The notes beneath the pieces are model-generated. The model ran no database searches. It saw nothing but the letters and a program-made list of their open reading frames with translations, and was not told the origin of the DNA. From Puccinia triticina (taxonomy: Eukaryota; Basidiomycota; Pucciniomycetes; Pucciniales; Pucciniaceae), in assembly GCF_026914185.1 (NCBI RefSeq), contig NC_070560.1:7679501-7743500 (forward strand): 64,000 nt of DNA. Direction: 5' to 3'. Below are positions 1-11,426 of this stretch, piece after piece. Within the stretch, counting starts at the first letter, position 1. Every line of letters begins with the position of its first letter. A program made the translations under genes and the position numbers.

Positions 1-1902
1 TGACTAAAGAGACATATTGAAACTTTGGGGGCCTCTCAACTCTTTGCTAACCATTTGGCAGAAGGATTCCCACACTGGGATGAGATATAGTGGCAGAAAC
101 ACCAAGAAACTACCAAAGTAGTGATATTTGGGAACTGATCAGACTGTAGCTGCTACATTTGGGGGTTTCGTGGTGACTAAAGGTACTTAATGAATCTTTG
201 GGGGCCTGTCAAGATTTTGGTAACCATATGGCAGAAGGATTCCTACGCTGGGATGAGATATACTGGCAGAAACACCAAGAAACTACCAAAGTTGTTATGT
301 ATGGGAACTGATCAGACTGTAGCTGCTACATGTGGAGGCTTTGTGGTCATCAAAGGTACATAATGAATCTTTGGGGGCCTGTAAACATTTTGGTAACCAT
401 ATGGCAGAAGGATTCCCACGCTGGGATGAGATATAGTGGCAGAAACACCAATAAACTACCAAAGTAGGGATATTTGTGAACTGATCAGACTGTAGCTGCT
501 ACATTTGGGGGTTTTGTGGTCAGTAAAGGTACATAATGAAACTTTTGGGGCCTCTTAAGATTTTGCTAACAATGTGGCAGAAGGATTCCCACACTGGGAT
601 GAGATATAGTGGCAGAAACACCAAGAAACTACCAAAGTAGTGATATTTGGGAACTGATCAGACTGTAGCTGCTACGTTTGGCGTTCTTGTGGTGACTTAA
701 GGTCCATGATTAATCCTTGGGGGCCCATAAACATTTTGGTAACCATATGGCAGAAGGATTCCCACACTGGGATGAGATATAGTGGCAGAAACACCAAGAA
801 ACTACCAAAGTAGTGATATTTGTGAACTGATCAGACTGTAGCTGCTACATTTGGCGGTTTTGTGGTGAGTAAAGGTACACAAAGAATGTTTGGGGGCATT
901 TAAACATTTTGATAACCATATGGAAGAAGAATTCCCACACTGTGATTAGATATGGTGGCAGAAACACCAAGAAACTACAAAAGTAGTGATATTTGCACTA
1001 CCAGCACAATAGGATGGGTTGAGGCTATCCCAGTTAAACTGGGATGCACTTAACCAATTTAAACTTGGGTGATCTGAACTGATGAAATATAAATCCAAGG
1101 TACCCCCCTTGGGTTTATATTAAATTGGTTGAGATCAACCAAGTTTAAATTGGTTGAGTGCATCCCAGTTAAACTGGGATGACTTCAACCCAGCCAAATA
1201 TGCTGGCAGTGTTGGCAACTGATCAGATTGTAGCTGCTGCATAATGCATGTGTCCCAAAACACAATATTTCTGGGTTTTATTTGCAAAACAATTTTTGGA
1301 TGAAATTTTATGTCAAAATATTCCTCATTAATCTGTGGGTGATAACAAAAGTAGATAAAACAAAGAACACAACAAAAATAAGCTAAACCATGGTAAACTA
1401 ATTTCAAAAAGACCTTCTATGCATGTAGCACCTCAAGTATGATGTGCAATATCTTCAGGAAGTTCAAGCAACCAAATTAACAATGTTTGCAGGATGGTAT
1501 CATGAGAGAGGTCAGGGGTCAATTTTTTCCTTATTTGAAAAAAAGTAGATTTGGAGACTTTTGATAACATCAATTCTTGAAGTAAAAAAGAAAAAGAAAA
1601 AAACTTTGAGACCCCTCAGCCACCCTGGATTAATCCTAAAACTTGCAATGCCTTTTTTTCATGAAGAATCAAATGGTGTATGTAGAAATTTATGAATGTT
1701 ATCAGGCAAAAAAAAAAAAAAGAATTCCCGTGGCTTGAAGCTAACACAGGGGTAAGGAGAGAGATTATAGAAGACTATTAAGGAGACATGCAACACAGAA
1801 AACGGTATCAAGAGGAATAAAAAAAAATGATCAATATAAATTGATCAATATACGCTATATTGATCAATATACGACATCGCAAATTTATCCATCTTGGTAG
1901 TG
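1..1902. mobile_element. CACTA-like satellite element, right end (cut by window edge)
   Basis: The first kilobase is a run of about 170-bp monomers (recurring phrases GATATTTGGGAACTGATCAG and GTGGCAGAAACACCAAGAAA). A unique arm follows (1220-1800), then an AT-rich stretch of overlapping TGATCAATATA motifs, then the terminal sequence CATCTTGGTAGTG ending at 1902. The same arm, TGATCAATATA cluster and terminus occur at both ends of the complete 16882-27762 element, so this is a second copy entering from the left. No transposase is visible. The left half, and so the target duplication, lies outside the window. Confidence 0.75.
996..1211. mobile_element. 216-bp CACTA-type MITE nested in the satellite
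   Basis: Foldback element whose ends read CACTACCAGCA on the left and, on the opposite strand, CACTGCCAGCA on the right. Most of both arms pair, for example CATCCCAGTTAAACTGGGATG near each side. It interrupts a satellite monomer and is flanked by a 3-bp direct repeat TTG (993-995 and 1212-1214), which fits CACTA-type target duplication. Non-coding. Confidence 0.65.
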
Positions 1903-2630
1903 CCCCATCCTTCCCTCCACGCGTGTCACCGTTCCCACCCAATCCCGCACGCCTGAAACTTTCCCGCACTAGTCCTCCAGCTCTGCCCGCTATCCCACTT
2001 GTCACTCTCCCAGACTACGCTCCTCTCAGACGCTTGTCCTCCCACCGTCCTCTGTCTAGCCCCCGTCAGTCATTCTCTTGCCACCGCCTTCACCCCGGTT
2101 CCACCTGCTGGTGGAACCCTCTCCGGCTGTCATGGCTCACCCGCTGACGCGCCGCTGCTACCAGTCCACGTGTGTAGTCCCGCCGCAGTCCAGCGCTGTC
2201 TTTTCCGCTCCAATCCGAATACCCGATCCAAAATCCGCGTTCCGCAATCCGCAATCCGTGCATTCCAATCCGCGTGTGACTTTCCGTAAGCTTTCCTAGT
2301 GTGCTTTCCTGACCTCATCCTCAGTGCTTATGTCACCGGAATGCACTCTGCCTGAGCGGCTTTGTGCATTCCCCGCCCGCGCTATCCCCACGTGGACATT
2401 CTACCGCGCTCGCCTATATAAATCACCACAACGTCCCCAGCAGTGCTAATTAGAAGCTACACTATTCCAGATTGTGAGAGACCTTGTTTTTAAATATTTG
2501 ACCCACTCAAGAAGCTGTTTGCGAGTTGATTTTTCAGCAAAGTTTTTTTTTCAACTTTTTTTTTCTTCCTTTCAATTACTTATTTTCTTGAACTTTCAAC
2601 AATTCAGGACCATCCTGAGCTAGTCCTGGT
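1903..2630. other. GC-rich gene-free stretch with TATA motif
   Basis: C-rich sequence flanking the satellite element, with the tandem phrase 'ATCCGCAATCCGC' near 2230-2270. A TATATAAAT box near 2414 is followed by a T-rich stretch. The arrangement resembles a retrotransposon LTR promoter, but no second copy is in the window and no borders can be set. Confidence 0.25.
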
Positions 2631-2639
2631 TGGAAGTGA

Positions 2640-3110
2640 AAAAAAGGTTGTGGTGGTGGAACCGACGTGAGCAACAAGCCAACATGGTCTGCACAATATG
2701 TTACAGGAGTGTGCTTTGTGGAACCAATGGGGAAAAGTGACAAATCCGTCAGTTCCAAGGGGAAAATGATGTTCTGTGGAACCAATGAGCTTACCAAGCA
2801 CTTACTGAGCCAATCCTTGTTGGTTCCATGGATCAACAGCTCCTTGTCGGATCCACAAACCTGCTAGCAAGGGAGTACCCCTGGCGTGTACTCCCCCCAT
2901 CAGTACCACCGTCCCGTGGAAAATGGGTGGACACAACTGACTTTTGCATTGTCTCCACCCGCCTGGGATTTCCTTGTAAAGAATGACAAGGATTCCATGG
3001 CCGCCTGTGGGATTGTGGTGGAGCCCACGAGAACATTGATGGGAATCCCTTGTCACTTCCTTTAACAAGGAATCCACCTTTTGGTGGGAATGACAAGGCA
3101 AATGGTGAGC
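2640..3110. repeat. Degenerate tandem hairpin array
   Basis: Alternating inverted phrases such as TGTGGAACCAATG and TTGGTTCCATGG, then GGATTCCATGG, GGGAATCCC and GGAATCC, at spacings of 40-80 bp. This is the same design as the better preserved arrays at 9.1, 32.0, 32.5-33.2 and 62.6 kb. Small open frames here are by-products of the repeat and are not supported as genes. Confidence 0.4.
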
Positions 3111-5452
3111 ATTAGGGCTATTTTGGTGACAGCCGCTGTGGTTCAAAACTCTGGCCCGCCTTGTTGATGCTGATGCCCAGGGCAACAACGACTTGAGCTC
3201 TGACATCCCACTCTAAAGATTTTGACCAACTGATTTGCAGCATTCCACTTGGCCAAGATTGGATTCCAGAAAGGTCAGCAACAACAGACACACACTGAAT
3301 ACACTGACACCCTAACACATACAGCATCTGCCGAGCCAAGCAAAAACACAGATATCCTCAGACTCAAGTACGCCACCCACCAGCCACAGATCCTCAACAA
3401 CCACTCCCCCACCAACTACAAAAACCCACAAAAAAACCCAAACTAACCTCTAACTATGGTTCCAATCCGGACCCCAAAGATCCGGTGCTACCCAACCGGA
3501 TACCGGGTTGAGTTGGTTCACAGGATGGCTCCCAAGATACCGGGTATCTGTAAAGCAGAGGAGCAGAGGACAAGCATTTCATTTATTGAATCCTCTGCTC
3601 AAAATAGCTTTTTCCTGCCTGAAACTATTGAAGTTGCCCATCAGGCTGGCGTTTTGAGAGCCTGCAGCCCATTCAAGGTAGAGGATCAATCCGTCTGCTT
3701 GGGCAATCAATCCAAATTTCTCGTACCCTATGGAGAATGGATCTAATCCGCCTTCAGTCTCATCAATTTTTTTTCTGCCATCTTTAAACTTTAGAATGCT
3801 GATTCATATACAGCAGTGGTAGTCAGTAGTACTAGGGGAAGGAGAGACAGTCAAGACAAGTCACTTACCAAGCCTCAATAGTCTGAGTGAATGGCTCTAG
3901 CCTGGGTATTCTCCTCAGCACGGCGACTTTCAGTCAAGTGAGATGGATGCTCTTACGGCCAGGGGTTGTCAACCACCAGCTGAGGTTTCCCCAAATCACT
4001 TGTCATCACGGCCAGCAAAAATATGCTAAAGAATTGTGGTTTCAGCACCATCCTCATGCGTCAACCGTTTGTTTTTGGAGTCTGAATCAATGACAATTGG
4101 TTCGGGGTCTTCTGCAGCGCGTTTAGGGACCATTTCCCAGTGGCGGCGGTGATCAGAAATCACAGATTCCCACCAACACCCATCAGAGCCTTTAGCTCAA
4201 TTTTTGGCCATACCCGGCGGGTACCCGGCGTCAGAGCCGGATATGCCGGGTACGGATCTCGGGAAGGCGGTACCCGGACCCGTCCCGTTGGTTCTGCGGG
4301 CCCCGCAGATCTCAGTTTAGAATGGAAAAAGCTAAATCTTTGGGATCTAAATTTAAACAAGGGGTACAATTGATTTTCTAAATCCTCATCCCTTCCGGCT
4401 TCTCCACCAGATCAGCAAGCACCACCCAATCATCAAACTAACACCCGCAGATCTCTGATTCAACATAAACCCAATCAACACATGATCAATGTCAGCCTTA
4501 GAGTCATCACAGCTGACCTAAAGTCTGCCTTTTCTACTTTTTACATATGAATTACTTCATATCTTTTTCATCTTAAGAGATATTCTTGTTTTGACTTCAT
4601 ATTCTGTTTCCTCATGCAATTGTAACCCTAGTTACAACTCACCAATTCTTTGTAACTCTACTCCTTCCCTGAGTTACTGAGTTGAGGTGCGCATGCGCAG
4701 TTGTGACGTGTCAGCGCTACTAGGCGCGCCAAACCACATGTACATATGTAATTACATAAGCAAACTGTGAAAATTTTTGAATTCAGGATCCCCCCTGCCT
4801 GAGGAGGATCTACAGACTTCAGCACACCAGAACCACACCTCAGATAACCCAGGATCACCACCAAAGAGACCACCACGCTCCCAGTATACCTACCGTCACA
4901 GGCGCCTAGAATATTGACAGTAAGTAGACTCTTTTCACTGAACCTTGCTTATCCAGAGTGAAACTCTGTTGCTCTTGATTTTTTCTTCTTTTCTTTAACT
5001 CTTCCAATCTTAAAAGATCAAAAGGGTATCTCTGGTTAAGACCTACAAAACCAGAGCAGAGTAGTAACCCTACTTCTGAATCCCACCAACGTCTCCTTGT
5101 TGTGAATGGAGGCTGTTGCACTCTTTCTTGGCCTTGCACAGCTGGCATCCAACTTTTCCAGGTTGAGAATAGCCCAGATCAATTAATTAAGACTTAAAGT
5201 CCAGGCCTGATCTTCTCTTTCTCTCTCTCTTTCTTCCTCTCTTCAGTTTGTATTTCTTTATCACAAGAAATCCAAACTATTCCCCCTCCTTTTCTTAGTG
5301 TCCTGCTGTCACATAAGAGACACAGGCTCACAATCAACCATCCAATCCATGCTAATCCAGCCTAATGATCATTTGGGCACAACCAGCTTGGTGCTTGACT
5401 TATAACTGTTAAAACTAACAATGCATTTTGCAGACACTTAGCAGAAAATGGT
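3111..5452. other. Gene-free repeat debris
   Basis: No gene recognised. Two short GGGTACCCG/CCGGGTA-rich clusters (about 3470-3550 and 4205-4320) resemble the ends of the TIR elements at 8956 and 32364. From about 4500 to 5600 the sequence looks like LTR and leader of the copia-type gag fragment that starts at 5630, but no LTR borders can be fixed. Confidence 0.3.
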
Positions 5453-5488
5453 TGACTTGGGCAGGATTTGAACCAGCGACCTTAGCTT

Positions 5489-5524
<36 letters not shown>

Positions 5525-5542
5525 AAACTAGGCTACCAAGTC
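5453..5542 (-). tRNA. tRNA-like sequence, class unclear (possible pseudogene)
   Basis: On the minus strand, GACTTGG (5' end) pairs perfectly with CCAAGTC (3' end) as a 7-bp acceptor stem, followed by an A discriminator. A GCC/GGC D-like stem and a B-box-like GGTTCAAATCC are present. The middle is longer than a class I tRNA. One reading has a perfect CTTAG/CTAAG stem with 7-nt loop CTTCAAG (anticodon position TCA). The other treats that stem as a long variable arm of a Leu/Ser-type tRNA, with an 8-nt anticodon loop containing TAG. The T stem has a mismatch. A tRNA-derived repeat is equally possible. Confidence 0.4.
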
Positions 5543-5629
5543 CATGCCTGATGTGTTAATTTTGACCACTCAGGGTTACAACATTTCAACAGATAGTGTG
5601 CCATCAACAAGGATCACCTCTCTCTTTGC

Positions 5630-5941
5630 ATGATGTTGGATGATTCTGGTTTCAAGTTGGTGCCGGTCCCAAACCTTGGGGTTGGTATCAACAATGATCA
5701 GTCAACCCCAAAACTCCAAGGAGCCAAGCTCCTTACGCTCAAGCCTCCGGATGCCAAGTCTAACTACTCCAACTGGGAGTATCAAGTGACAATGCTATTG
5801 GACAACATCAAACTCCTCTATGTTCTCACTCCCATAAAACCAGAGAAACATCCAGCAACCTACCTGAAGGACACCAGAACAGTCTGCACCCTCCTCTCTC
5901 AGATTGTTGATCCAGCTAAATTTTGGTACACCAAGCTGTGA
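5630..5941 (+). pseudogene. Copia-type gag N-terminal fragment
   Basis: A 103-residue open frame beginning MMLDDSGFKLVPVP and containing NYSNWEYQVTMLLDN, the usual N-terminal signature of copia-type Gag polyproteins (gag pre-integration region, 'NYxxW...ML'). It ends in TGA after FWYTKL, well short of a full Gag. Sequence matching the rest of a copia Gag reappears out of frame at about 7690-8296, so the original gene appears split by inserted DNA. Nonfunctional. Retrotransposon assignment is by motif only. Confidence 0.55.
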
Positions 5942-7123
5942 AGCCCTGGTGCATTGCGGTGTGGTATGCTTTATGGTTACCCATCTATCCCATTTCAAAA
6001 TTTCCTTCTTTCTCATATGTACACTCACAAATCACCCAATAGGGCAGCACCACTGGATTCTACGGCTAAAACTACACAGCACCATGGAGAACACACAACC
6101 TCTCTGGATCAGAAGATACAACCCCCTCCAAGACACCATTGGTCAGTTACATAAACAAAAACACCATACTCAGGTCATGTAATCCTTCACATGAACCACA
6201 CTTACCCAGGAACATGTAATCTGTTACTTAATGGACCACTCTGACAACTTGTCTACGCTTTACATATACATTACTTCATCAGCTGCACTCATTACATTTT
6301 GCTAGGCACATGTCATGCAGTGTTATGCAGTGTTATGCAGTCTTATGCAGGTACATGCAGACTAATTTAATAGGGGCTGCAGTCTGACAGTTGACAGATG
6401 ACATCATACAGGATCATGCAGGTGTCAAGATAACAAAAAACCCTCATGCAGCTTGCAGATGACATCATGACAGGATGACAGCATGTGACCATGAACAGGC
6501 CAGGCAAGCCAAAACATCTCATCTCCTATTTCTCACTAGCTAAATTCTCTCATATGACATCATGAACTCATGTGAACTGTCAATAACCAGCCAAAATACC
6601 TCATTGTAGTCTTCAGGGCAGCTAAAACCCCTCATTCTCTTGTTCCCCTGGAGCTGAAATGTCCAACTCTTGTCTATTTAAGGAGGCTCTCCTGCCCCCC
6701 AGTTGTAATTTCTCTCAGCAAACTACTTGCACTCAGCTTACCCCATAACAGTACAATACTTGCTCACTCTACAATATTAGACCCACTGCATATTGTGGTT
6801 TTACACCCTTACATACAAATTAAAACCTCATTACAACATTTACACATTAGCTACATCACCATAACCCTTAAGTCATCTGCTCAAAGTAGGCTATCTTTTG
6901 ATACACCTCCAGTATCACTACATTAAACCTTCCAATCTAACATTGGGGGGCTTGTTTTAGTGTCTAGTGAACCAGGAAAGGCAGAGGTTCCCTCATACAT
7001 CCCTTTCTGCAGTCAGCAAAAGGTTCTCAGGAACACTTTTGAGCTTTACAGTGGGTTTTCACAACAAGATGTCACAAGCCTTGTCCCACATCAACCCAAG
7101 CTTTCTTCCATGTCCTAGCCAGC

Positions 7124-7265
7124 AGATATCCCTATTCCCACATCTCTCTTGGCTAGGTAAGCAATCACCTTTCTAATTCTCTTGTTGTTTACTTTCCTAT
7201 CCTCTCTTCCTCCCTTCTACCAATCCTGTACTGAGAGATCCCTGTTCCTACATCTCTCCCGGCTA
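7124..7265 (+). repeat. Duplicated module with intron-like spacer, locus A
   Basis: Copy one (7124-7156) ends ...TTGGCTAG and runs directly into GTAAGC. A pyrimidine-rich spacer of about 79 bp ends in GAG at 7235. Copy two (7236-7265) repeats copy one with a few changes (shared CCTATTCC/CCTGTTCC, ACATCTCTC, GGCTA). The donor-like GTAAGC, Y-rich tract and AG look like an intron placed between the two copies. GTCACAAG lies about 65 bp upstream, as at other loci of this type. Confidence 0.5.
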
Positions 7266-7360
7266 TTCTCTTTGATCTTTTGAAATCCAGGCCCGTGGAC
7301 TAGATTTGCCTCAAGCAGCATCAGCGCTTTCCATTCCCTCTATGTTGAGCGAGACAGGGG

Positions 7361-7540
7361 CTGGAAGCAGCAGACACAGTGCGGAGTTGAGTAAGATTGT
7401 TGTGGAAGGATTAGTTTATCATTGCATAATGGTGAAGTGAGAGCGAAAGAAAGAGAAAAAGAACAGAGAAAGAAAGCAAATATGACTCTACCTGGAAGCA
7501 GCGGACACAGTCCAGAGTCAAGTTAGATGGTTGTGGAATG
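7361..7540 (-). repeat. Duplicated module with intron-like spacer, locus B
   Basis: Read on the minus strand, copy one ends CTGCTTCCAG and is followed by GTAGAG, a TTTCTTTCTC-rich spacer, and a second copy (7361-7410) that again ends in CTGCTTCCAG. Here the candidate 3' AG is at the end of copy two. Upstream sequence on the same strand (near 7570-7620) is similar to that upstream of locus C at 31750-31820. Confidence 0.45.
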
Positions 7541-7689
7541 GTGAGGAGAAGTCTTTCCACGCACGCTGCTCCAGGTAGACTACAATACTGGTGACATGTG
7601 TGTGAAATGTATGTAGCATAAAATAAAAAATAAGATGGAGAGAAAACATAACTCAACTATCTTAACACTCTTCCCTTGATCCAGTGAAG

Positions 7690-8296
7690 GACTCCTGATC
7701 AAGTATGGCCTTACACAAGCACCACTGAATTGACACAGCCAAAGCCTGGGAAGCACTCCACCTAGCCCATCAAGATTGCTTGGCCAGAGGCCACATGTAC
7801 TGGCTTAAAAAACTCTCCACCTCCAAAATGGAGAAAGAAGACATGCTCTCTCACATTGACTCCATAGCAAAAATGGCCAAACAACTTGATGAATAACTGA
7901 GGAAAACCCTCTCACCACAGAAAAAATACATGCAACAGCTTCTCTCAAATATCTTCCAAGCAACTGGATCAACTGCATATCCTCTCTTGTGAATCAGTCA
8001 CAAATCTTGGTGGACCATGTTGCAATGGCTCTCCAAAAGAAAGGCTACAATGGTGATGAACCTGGGTGGTATCCTTGACCAAGGCCAGATCTCAAGCCAA
8101 TAAGACATCCTCCCCCAACTCATCCACTCATGTAGTTTTACCTCCCCACTCATTTCATTGCCACTTCAATTTCTGCAATGTGGACCGCCACAACTTGAAT
8201 AACTGCAAGAATACTTGTAAAATATTGGCGAACCACAAAGCAGGACAGAAACCCCAATCAGACACCAGAAACCAGGAAAAACACCAAGACTGCCGC
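7690..8296 (+). pseudogene. Copia-type gag remnant, central and zinc-knuckle part
   Basis: Conceptual translation over several frames gives pieces typical of copia Gag: WEALHLAHQDCLARGHMYWL, then KLSTSKMEKEDMLSHID (7800-7865), then a degenerate CCHC-like knuckle (C-x2-C-x3-H-x4-C) near 8160-8215. In-frame stops and frame changes break it, so it cannot be expressed. It is the displaced continuation of the fragment at 5630-5941 and is terminated by LTR-like sequence starting at 8297. Confidence 0.45.
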
Positions 8297-9740
8297 TGTG
8301 GTAGAAGAAAGGTGGCCTCTGGTATGGAATGAACGGAGCGGAACATCTTCTATGCAAGATATTTCCAAGTAGTCAAGGGAGCTCCAAACTCTGTGTAGTA
8401 TAAGCACGTAATGAACTCTGTAGAAGATAAAGAAGTTTGTAGAGCAATAATATTAATAGTAATATATTGCAAAAGTAAAGTAAACCATGGTAAAACACCA
8501 CAAGTAATAGCCATAAAAGAAAGATAGCCACCAGGAAACCATACTCAAGACCCTCACCAATCACAACCACACAGAAAAAAGAGAAAGAATCTGTAAAATT
8601 ACTCAAAAAGTCCGTAGAAGATAGCATAATGAGAATGTGAAGGAAGTAAAACACCCCCTGTATATAGACAAATCACCACTGCTCCGCTGTAGATAATAAA
8701 CCAAGATAAAGCTCTGCCACATGTCATAACCCCCATAGAAATAGAAATCCTCCTCCCACCCCATGCACTCTGCCTGCCTCCACTCCCACATTGTCATCTG
8801 CGCCCCTGCTGCTTGCCATAGACAACCACCACACTTCTGATCATCCACCATCCACACTCCTGTCTAGCCTCCGGTCTTTGGGATCCCACTTGCCACCTCT
8901 GCCCCAGCTACTTCTGCTGACATAGCTTGCTTCAGCTGCCATGGCTTCACCCAATTAAGGATTGCCAAGTGATACCCGTTTGGCAGTACCCGGCACCGGC
9001 CGCCGTACAGTGGGTGCCAGGTGCGAGTGCGGGTGTTGGAATTTGGCAAAAAAAACACCAGGTACCCGGTTACCCATGGTCAACACCCGCCCCGCAGCAC
9101 CCCTCTCAATGACCGGTTGGTGCTTGTATATCCTCTTGATGAACGGCACACACCAGTCATCAAGAAGGCATACATCCCTCTTGATTACTGGAACACACCG
9201 GCCATTGAGAGGGTACACCTCCCTCTTGATGACCGGCACACACACCAGTCATTGAGAAGGCACACCTCCCTCTCAATGACCGGCACACACCGGCCATTGA
9301 TCAGAGGGTACACCTCCCTCTTGATGACTGGCACACACACCGGTCATCAAGAAGGCACACCTCCTCACAAATCCCTCTCAATGACTGGCACACACCGGTC
9401 ATTGAGAGGGTACACAAGCCTCTTGGTGACTGGCACACACCGGTAATCAAGAGGGTACACAACCCTCTCGGTGACCGGCACACACCGGTCATCAAAAAGG
9501 CACATTTCTTCCCAGCAAGTACCCGCGGTACCCGCCTGCGGGTGCGGGTGTCTGTTTTGGGCAAAAAACCCAGGTGGTACCCACACCCGCCGCGGGTACC
9601 CGGGTTCACTTGGCGATCCTTACCCCCAATCACCCCGCTGCTCTAGATAGTTCACACTGGAATGCCTGGACTCAGAAAGTCCACTCCCCTCCGCACGCTG
9701 CAGCTCCACCGCCTTTGACTGTGCGCTCTGCCTCCACCGT
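8297..9740. mobile_element. Decayed LTR-like copy (TGTGGTAG family), 3' end unresolved
   Basis: Starts TGTGGTAGAAGAAAG, the same start as the solo LTR at 34628-35490. Homology continues in order through AATCCTCCTCCCA, the GCCATAGACA phrase, GATCATCCAC and CTAGCCTCCGG. It is AT-shifted relative to the 34.6-kb copy, as expected from C-to-T decay. A 667-bp TIR element is inserted at 8956-9622. I could not locate the 3' border, so the end coordinate is approximate. Confidence 0.45.
8956..9622. mobile_element. TIR element enclosing a tandem hairpin array (hAT-like)
   Basis: Left end TAAGGATTGCCAAGTG; right end, complemented, TAAGGATCGCCAAGTG. Flanks are CACCCAAT (8948-8955) and CCCCCAAT (9623-9630), an 8-bp target duplication with one mismatch, as in hAT elements. 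Inside the TIRs are GGTACCC-rich subterminal blocks, then about ten alternating inverted units of the form TGACCGGCACACACCGGTCA joined by GAGAGGGTACACCTCCCTCT spacers. No transposase. Small frames through the array are repeat artefacts. Confidence 0.65.
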
Positions 9741-10726
9741 TTGAAGATCCTGGGCTGCTCCAGCTGCCTGCGGAGCCCTTGTGCCATGAAACTCCGTTGG
9801 AAACTTTGGCGCCCCACGCCTGACTTGACCACAACATCTGCCCCAGACTTGGAGTCCTGTCCCCAGGGCTCCACAACATACAACTGCACCAACTCCCTCA
9901 ATATCAAAGCCAACTCCCCACCGTTTGTCAACCAACAACTCCATAACTCCGCCACAATGAAACACACCGACTTTATTTGAAAAGGGATCCTGTGTGTCCG
10001 GAAAAGCGCTTCCCACACCTGCAACAGCTGTCGCCTCGCCCGACGCGGTTGCTCGCTCCTCTCAAATGTTCCAAGGGGTTCCCGCAAACACAACACCACT
10101 GATGACAAAACTGGTCCTTTGGAAAAGCCTAACCAAAAGAAAAAGAGGTTGAAGCGCAAATTTGACAACAACTTGTCTACACCCGCTTCTGGGAATCTAT
10201 CAAGACTCGGCCCTAGGCCCTGAGCTCAGGAAGCAGCAGGAACTGAACCGTTTCCCTGCAAGGGGGACAGGTGAGTCCGCGCTTCTCTTAGGCACATGCA
10301 TATGCATGCTGCTCCCAGGCAGAAGGATTAAGCTAACACTAATCCTCTGCTCTAAACCAGCCACATCAGCAAAAGACAAAGAGCATCAACGGTACCAGCA
10401 AACTCACCAATCAACAAGGTATGAGTATTGTGGTTTGTCACAGATAGGTCAAGCAGGGCTAATAGGAAACTTTGTCTTGTCACAGCACGCTTGTCACCGA
10501 CGCCAACCCAGACCTTAAAGGCTCCAGCCTCAGCGACAGGATAACCAATCCTCCTCAAGGTGGTAACTCCGTCACTGCAGAGCCAACTAGAGGCGCCAAA
10601 GCTGATTGTGAACTTCATGAAAAATATAGAAGACATCAGCTCCAGCAGTCTTGCAAGTCAAATTGGCTAGTGTTGAGCACAGTGCCGTTTGAACATCTGT
10701 AAGAGATCCATAATCTCCAGCTTCCC
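9741..10726. other. Gene-free stretch
   Basis: Mixed unique-looking sequence, partly the tail of the decayed LTR-like copy. Only short overlapping frames on both strands; none has a recognisable motif. Confidence 0.3.
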
Positions 10727-11362
10727 GTGTGGGAAGTCCAAGCACTGACTAGGATCACAGTTGCTTCTACCAGACGAACTTTTCCTAATCACTCAATTGT
10801 GATTGCAGCTGCATTGCAGCCCAATCATTTCCACCTTTCTATCTATTCTCTCTATTCTACCAGAGACGGCCCCATTCCGCTCTTAGGTGCATTTGATTTT
10901 CTTTATTTCATTTCTCACTCCATATCACTGTCAGCGCAAGATTTAATAGTAAGAAATACAATCTTATTTCTGTGGGATTTTACAGAATCCTCCTCCTTGG
11001 GCATTGTCCAGCCAAGACCGTTGTCCCGCGTGATCTATGTCATCATCTCTCTACCTCCCAAGCGCTCATTGCCTAAACCAGACCGCCTTGATTTCCTGGA
11101 TTTTGCAGCCTATTTGAGAGCTCTGAGATATTGGTCAACCCAACACAACATTAACAGACCTCTTCTCAATCCTTGCTTTGCCCAACAGGCTCAGCAGTAT
11201 TGTGATTGTGTGTTGTTTTCTTGGTCCGGTCCAGTTCTGCAGGGCTCCGCCGCAGCCACCTCATCAAGAGTTTGCACCGCAAGCTCCATCGCCACCACCT
11301 CCTCAAGAGGGGGTTCCGCAAGCTCTGCTACCACCACAAACACAGCACCCCCATTCCGCTGA
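10727..11362 (+). CDS. Unrecognised open frame, doubtful gene
   Basis: A 211-codon frame starting MWEVQALTR and ending in an S/T-rich tail; no family recognised. The 3' half overlaps another frame that is P/Q-rich and may be the real coding phase, which would fit a retrotransposon Gag-like or low-complexity region. A GTAAGT at about 11424 followed by TTTGCAG near 11485 could be an intron. No start context or domain supports a cellular gene. Best regarded as a possible transposon remnant. Confidence 0.2.
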   Translation: MWEVQALTRITVASTRRTFPNHSIVIAAALQPNHFHLSIYSLYSTRDGPIPLLGAFDFLYFISHSISLSAQDLIVRNTILFLWDFTESSSLGIVQPRPLSRVIYVIISLPPKRSLPKPDRLDFLDFAAYLRALRYWSTQHNINRPLLNPCFAQQAQQYCDCVLFSWSGPVLQGSAAATSSRVCTASSIATTSSRGGSASSATTTNTAPPFR

Positions 11363-11426
11363 AAGCCCAACACCTCAAACTCCAGTTCACAATTGGAACC
11401 GTCCACCTGCCAGCTGGTCAACGTAA

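Larger units (their letters stand above)
5942..7689. other. Non-coding insert splitting the copia gag
   Basis: Holds no gene. 6180-6900 is AT-rich with repeated TTATGCAG phrases and looks LTR-like (TATTTAAGG near 6678). 7124-7265 and 7361-7540 each contain a duplicated module with a splice-like spacer; these are listed separately. The exact borders of the insertion in gag are not clear. Confidence 0.35.

Noticed and set aside
1..1000. CRISPR-like array
   Set aside because: Regular spacing of about 170 bp, but repeats are whole monomers without unique spacers, in a eukaryotic genome.
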